From Candidatus Methanofilum arcanum (lineage in GTDB: Archaea; Halobacteriota; Methanomicrobia; Methanomicrobiales; Methanospirillaceae), in assembly GCA_031285085.1 (NCBI GenBank), contig JAITWW010000011.1:1-13354 (forward strand): a stretch of DNA of 13,354 nucleotides, in the 5' to 3' direction. Positions 13,238 to 13,354 of this stretch are shown in pieces (within the stretch, counting starts at the first letter, position 1; each line of letters begins with the position of its first letter). Made by a program: the position numbers and the translations under genes. The notes below the pieces were generated by a model that saw only the letters and a list, made by a program, of their open reading frames with translations, ran no database searches and had not been told where the DNA came from.

Positions 13238-13354
13238 ATGCCTATACTGTTTCCTCTCATCTTGCGAAACCGCTCACACACCCCCTGTTATAGGAACAAC
13301 CCCTGGTATTATTGGAGTTATGCAAGCAAATGAGGCGATAAAATTTCTTGTCAA
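13209..13354. repeat. Perfect 29-bp inverted repeat around an 88-bp spacer
   Basis: Bases 13209-13237 are the exact reverse complement of 13326-13354. The match stops at 13237/13326 and is cut by the window edge on the other side, so the true arm may be longer. Both arms encode ANEAIKFLV, on opposite strands. The spacer 13238-13325 encodes the preceding part of the same protein. Confidence 0.95.
13239..13354 (+). CDS. Internal fragment of the same ThiF/MoeB/HesA-type gene, opposite strand, cut by window end
   Basis: The plus-strand frame from 13239 reads CLYC, then CETAHTPPVIG, TTPGIIGVMQ and ANEAIKFLV to the window edge. In E1-like enzymes a CxxC pair, the P(x)GxxPGxIG motif and QAxEAIK follow in this order before the C-terminal CPxC, so this is the piece that should come just before the minus-strand fragment. 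Upstream of 13239 the frame runs into the reverse complement of its own downstream sequence, which cannot be native coding. Joined to the minus-strand piece it would rebuild a continuous domain with both halves of the zinc site. Confidence 0.65.

Overview
The window looks like archaeal chromosomal DNA from a hydrogenotrophic methanogen, most probably of the Methanomicrobiales. The main reason is a complete frhADGB cluster (1522-5207) for the F420-reducing [NiFe] hydrogenase. It is supported by archaeal TATA-type promoters, starts with little or no leader, T-rich terminators, an archaeal GlmM-type mutase, and a DUF5806-type protein of the kind I know from methanogens and haloarchaea. Order and species assignment are inference. 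Genes are moderately AT-rich; the intergenic DNA is much more so.

Layout. 1-51 is the tail of an unidentified protein. 196-561 (minus) is a roadblock/LC7 protein. 562-1521 is a long AT-rich gap with hairpins, one possibly decayed zinc-ribbon reading frame and the frhA promoter. 1522-5207 is frhA-frhD-frhG-frhB, one tightly packed operon. 5208-5881 is a gap holding a terminator, a 14-bp palindrome and a strong promoter that drives either a small structured RNA or a 36-residue protein. 5882-7321 is a secreted CARDB-CARDB-CAP protein, convergent with a CYTH/CyaB protein (7336-7884, minus). That gene is divergent from an FKBP-type prolyl isomerase with a Ser-Asp repeat tail (7924-8772). 8773-9315 is a gap with only doubtful small ORFs. 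9316-9918 is a DUF5806-like protein followed by glmM (9983-11353). 11653-13032 is a membrane-anchored pilin-like/PKD surface protein. 13073-13354 holds two opposite-strand pieces of one ThiF/MoeB/HesA-type E1-like gene.

How the genes fit together. FrhA, FrhG and FrhB form the enzyme that moves electrons from H2 through Ni-Fe and iron-sulfur centres to FAD and coenzyme F420; FrhD matures FrhA by cutting its C-terminus. GlmM supplies glucosamine-1-phosphate for UDP-sugars and surface glycans. The CARDB-CAP and PKD proteins are both exported or surface-anchored. The other genes look like single housekeeping or poorly understood genes.

Most notable. The right edge folds back on itself: a perfect 29-bp inverted repeat (13209-13237 and 13326-13354) inside thiF, with the two gene pieces pointing at each other. 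This is most simply an amplification or assembly fold-back, but a real DNA inversion would look the same. Second is the promoter-driven small RNA or small-protein locus at 5489-5640.
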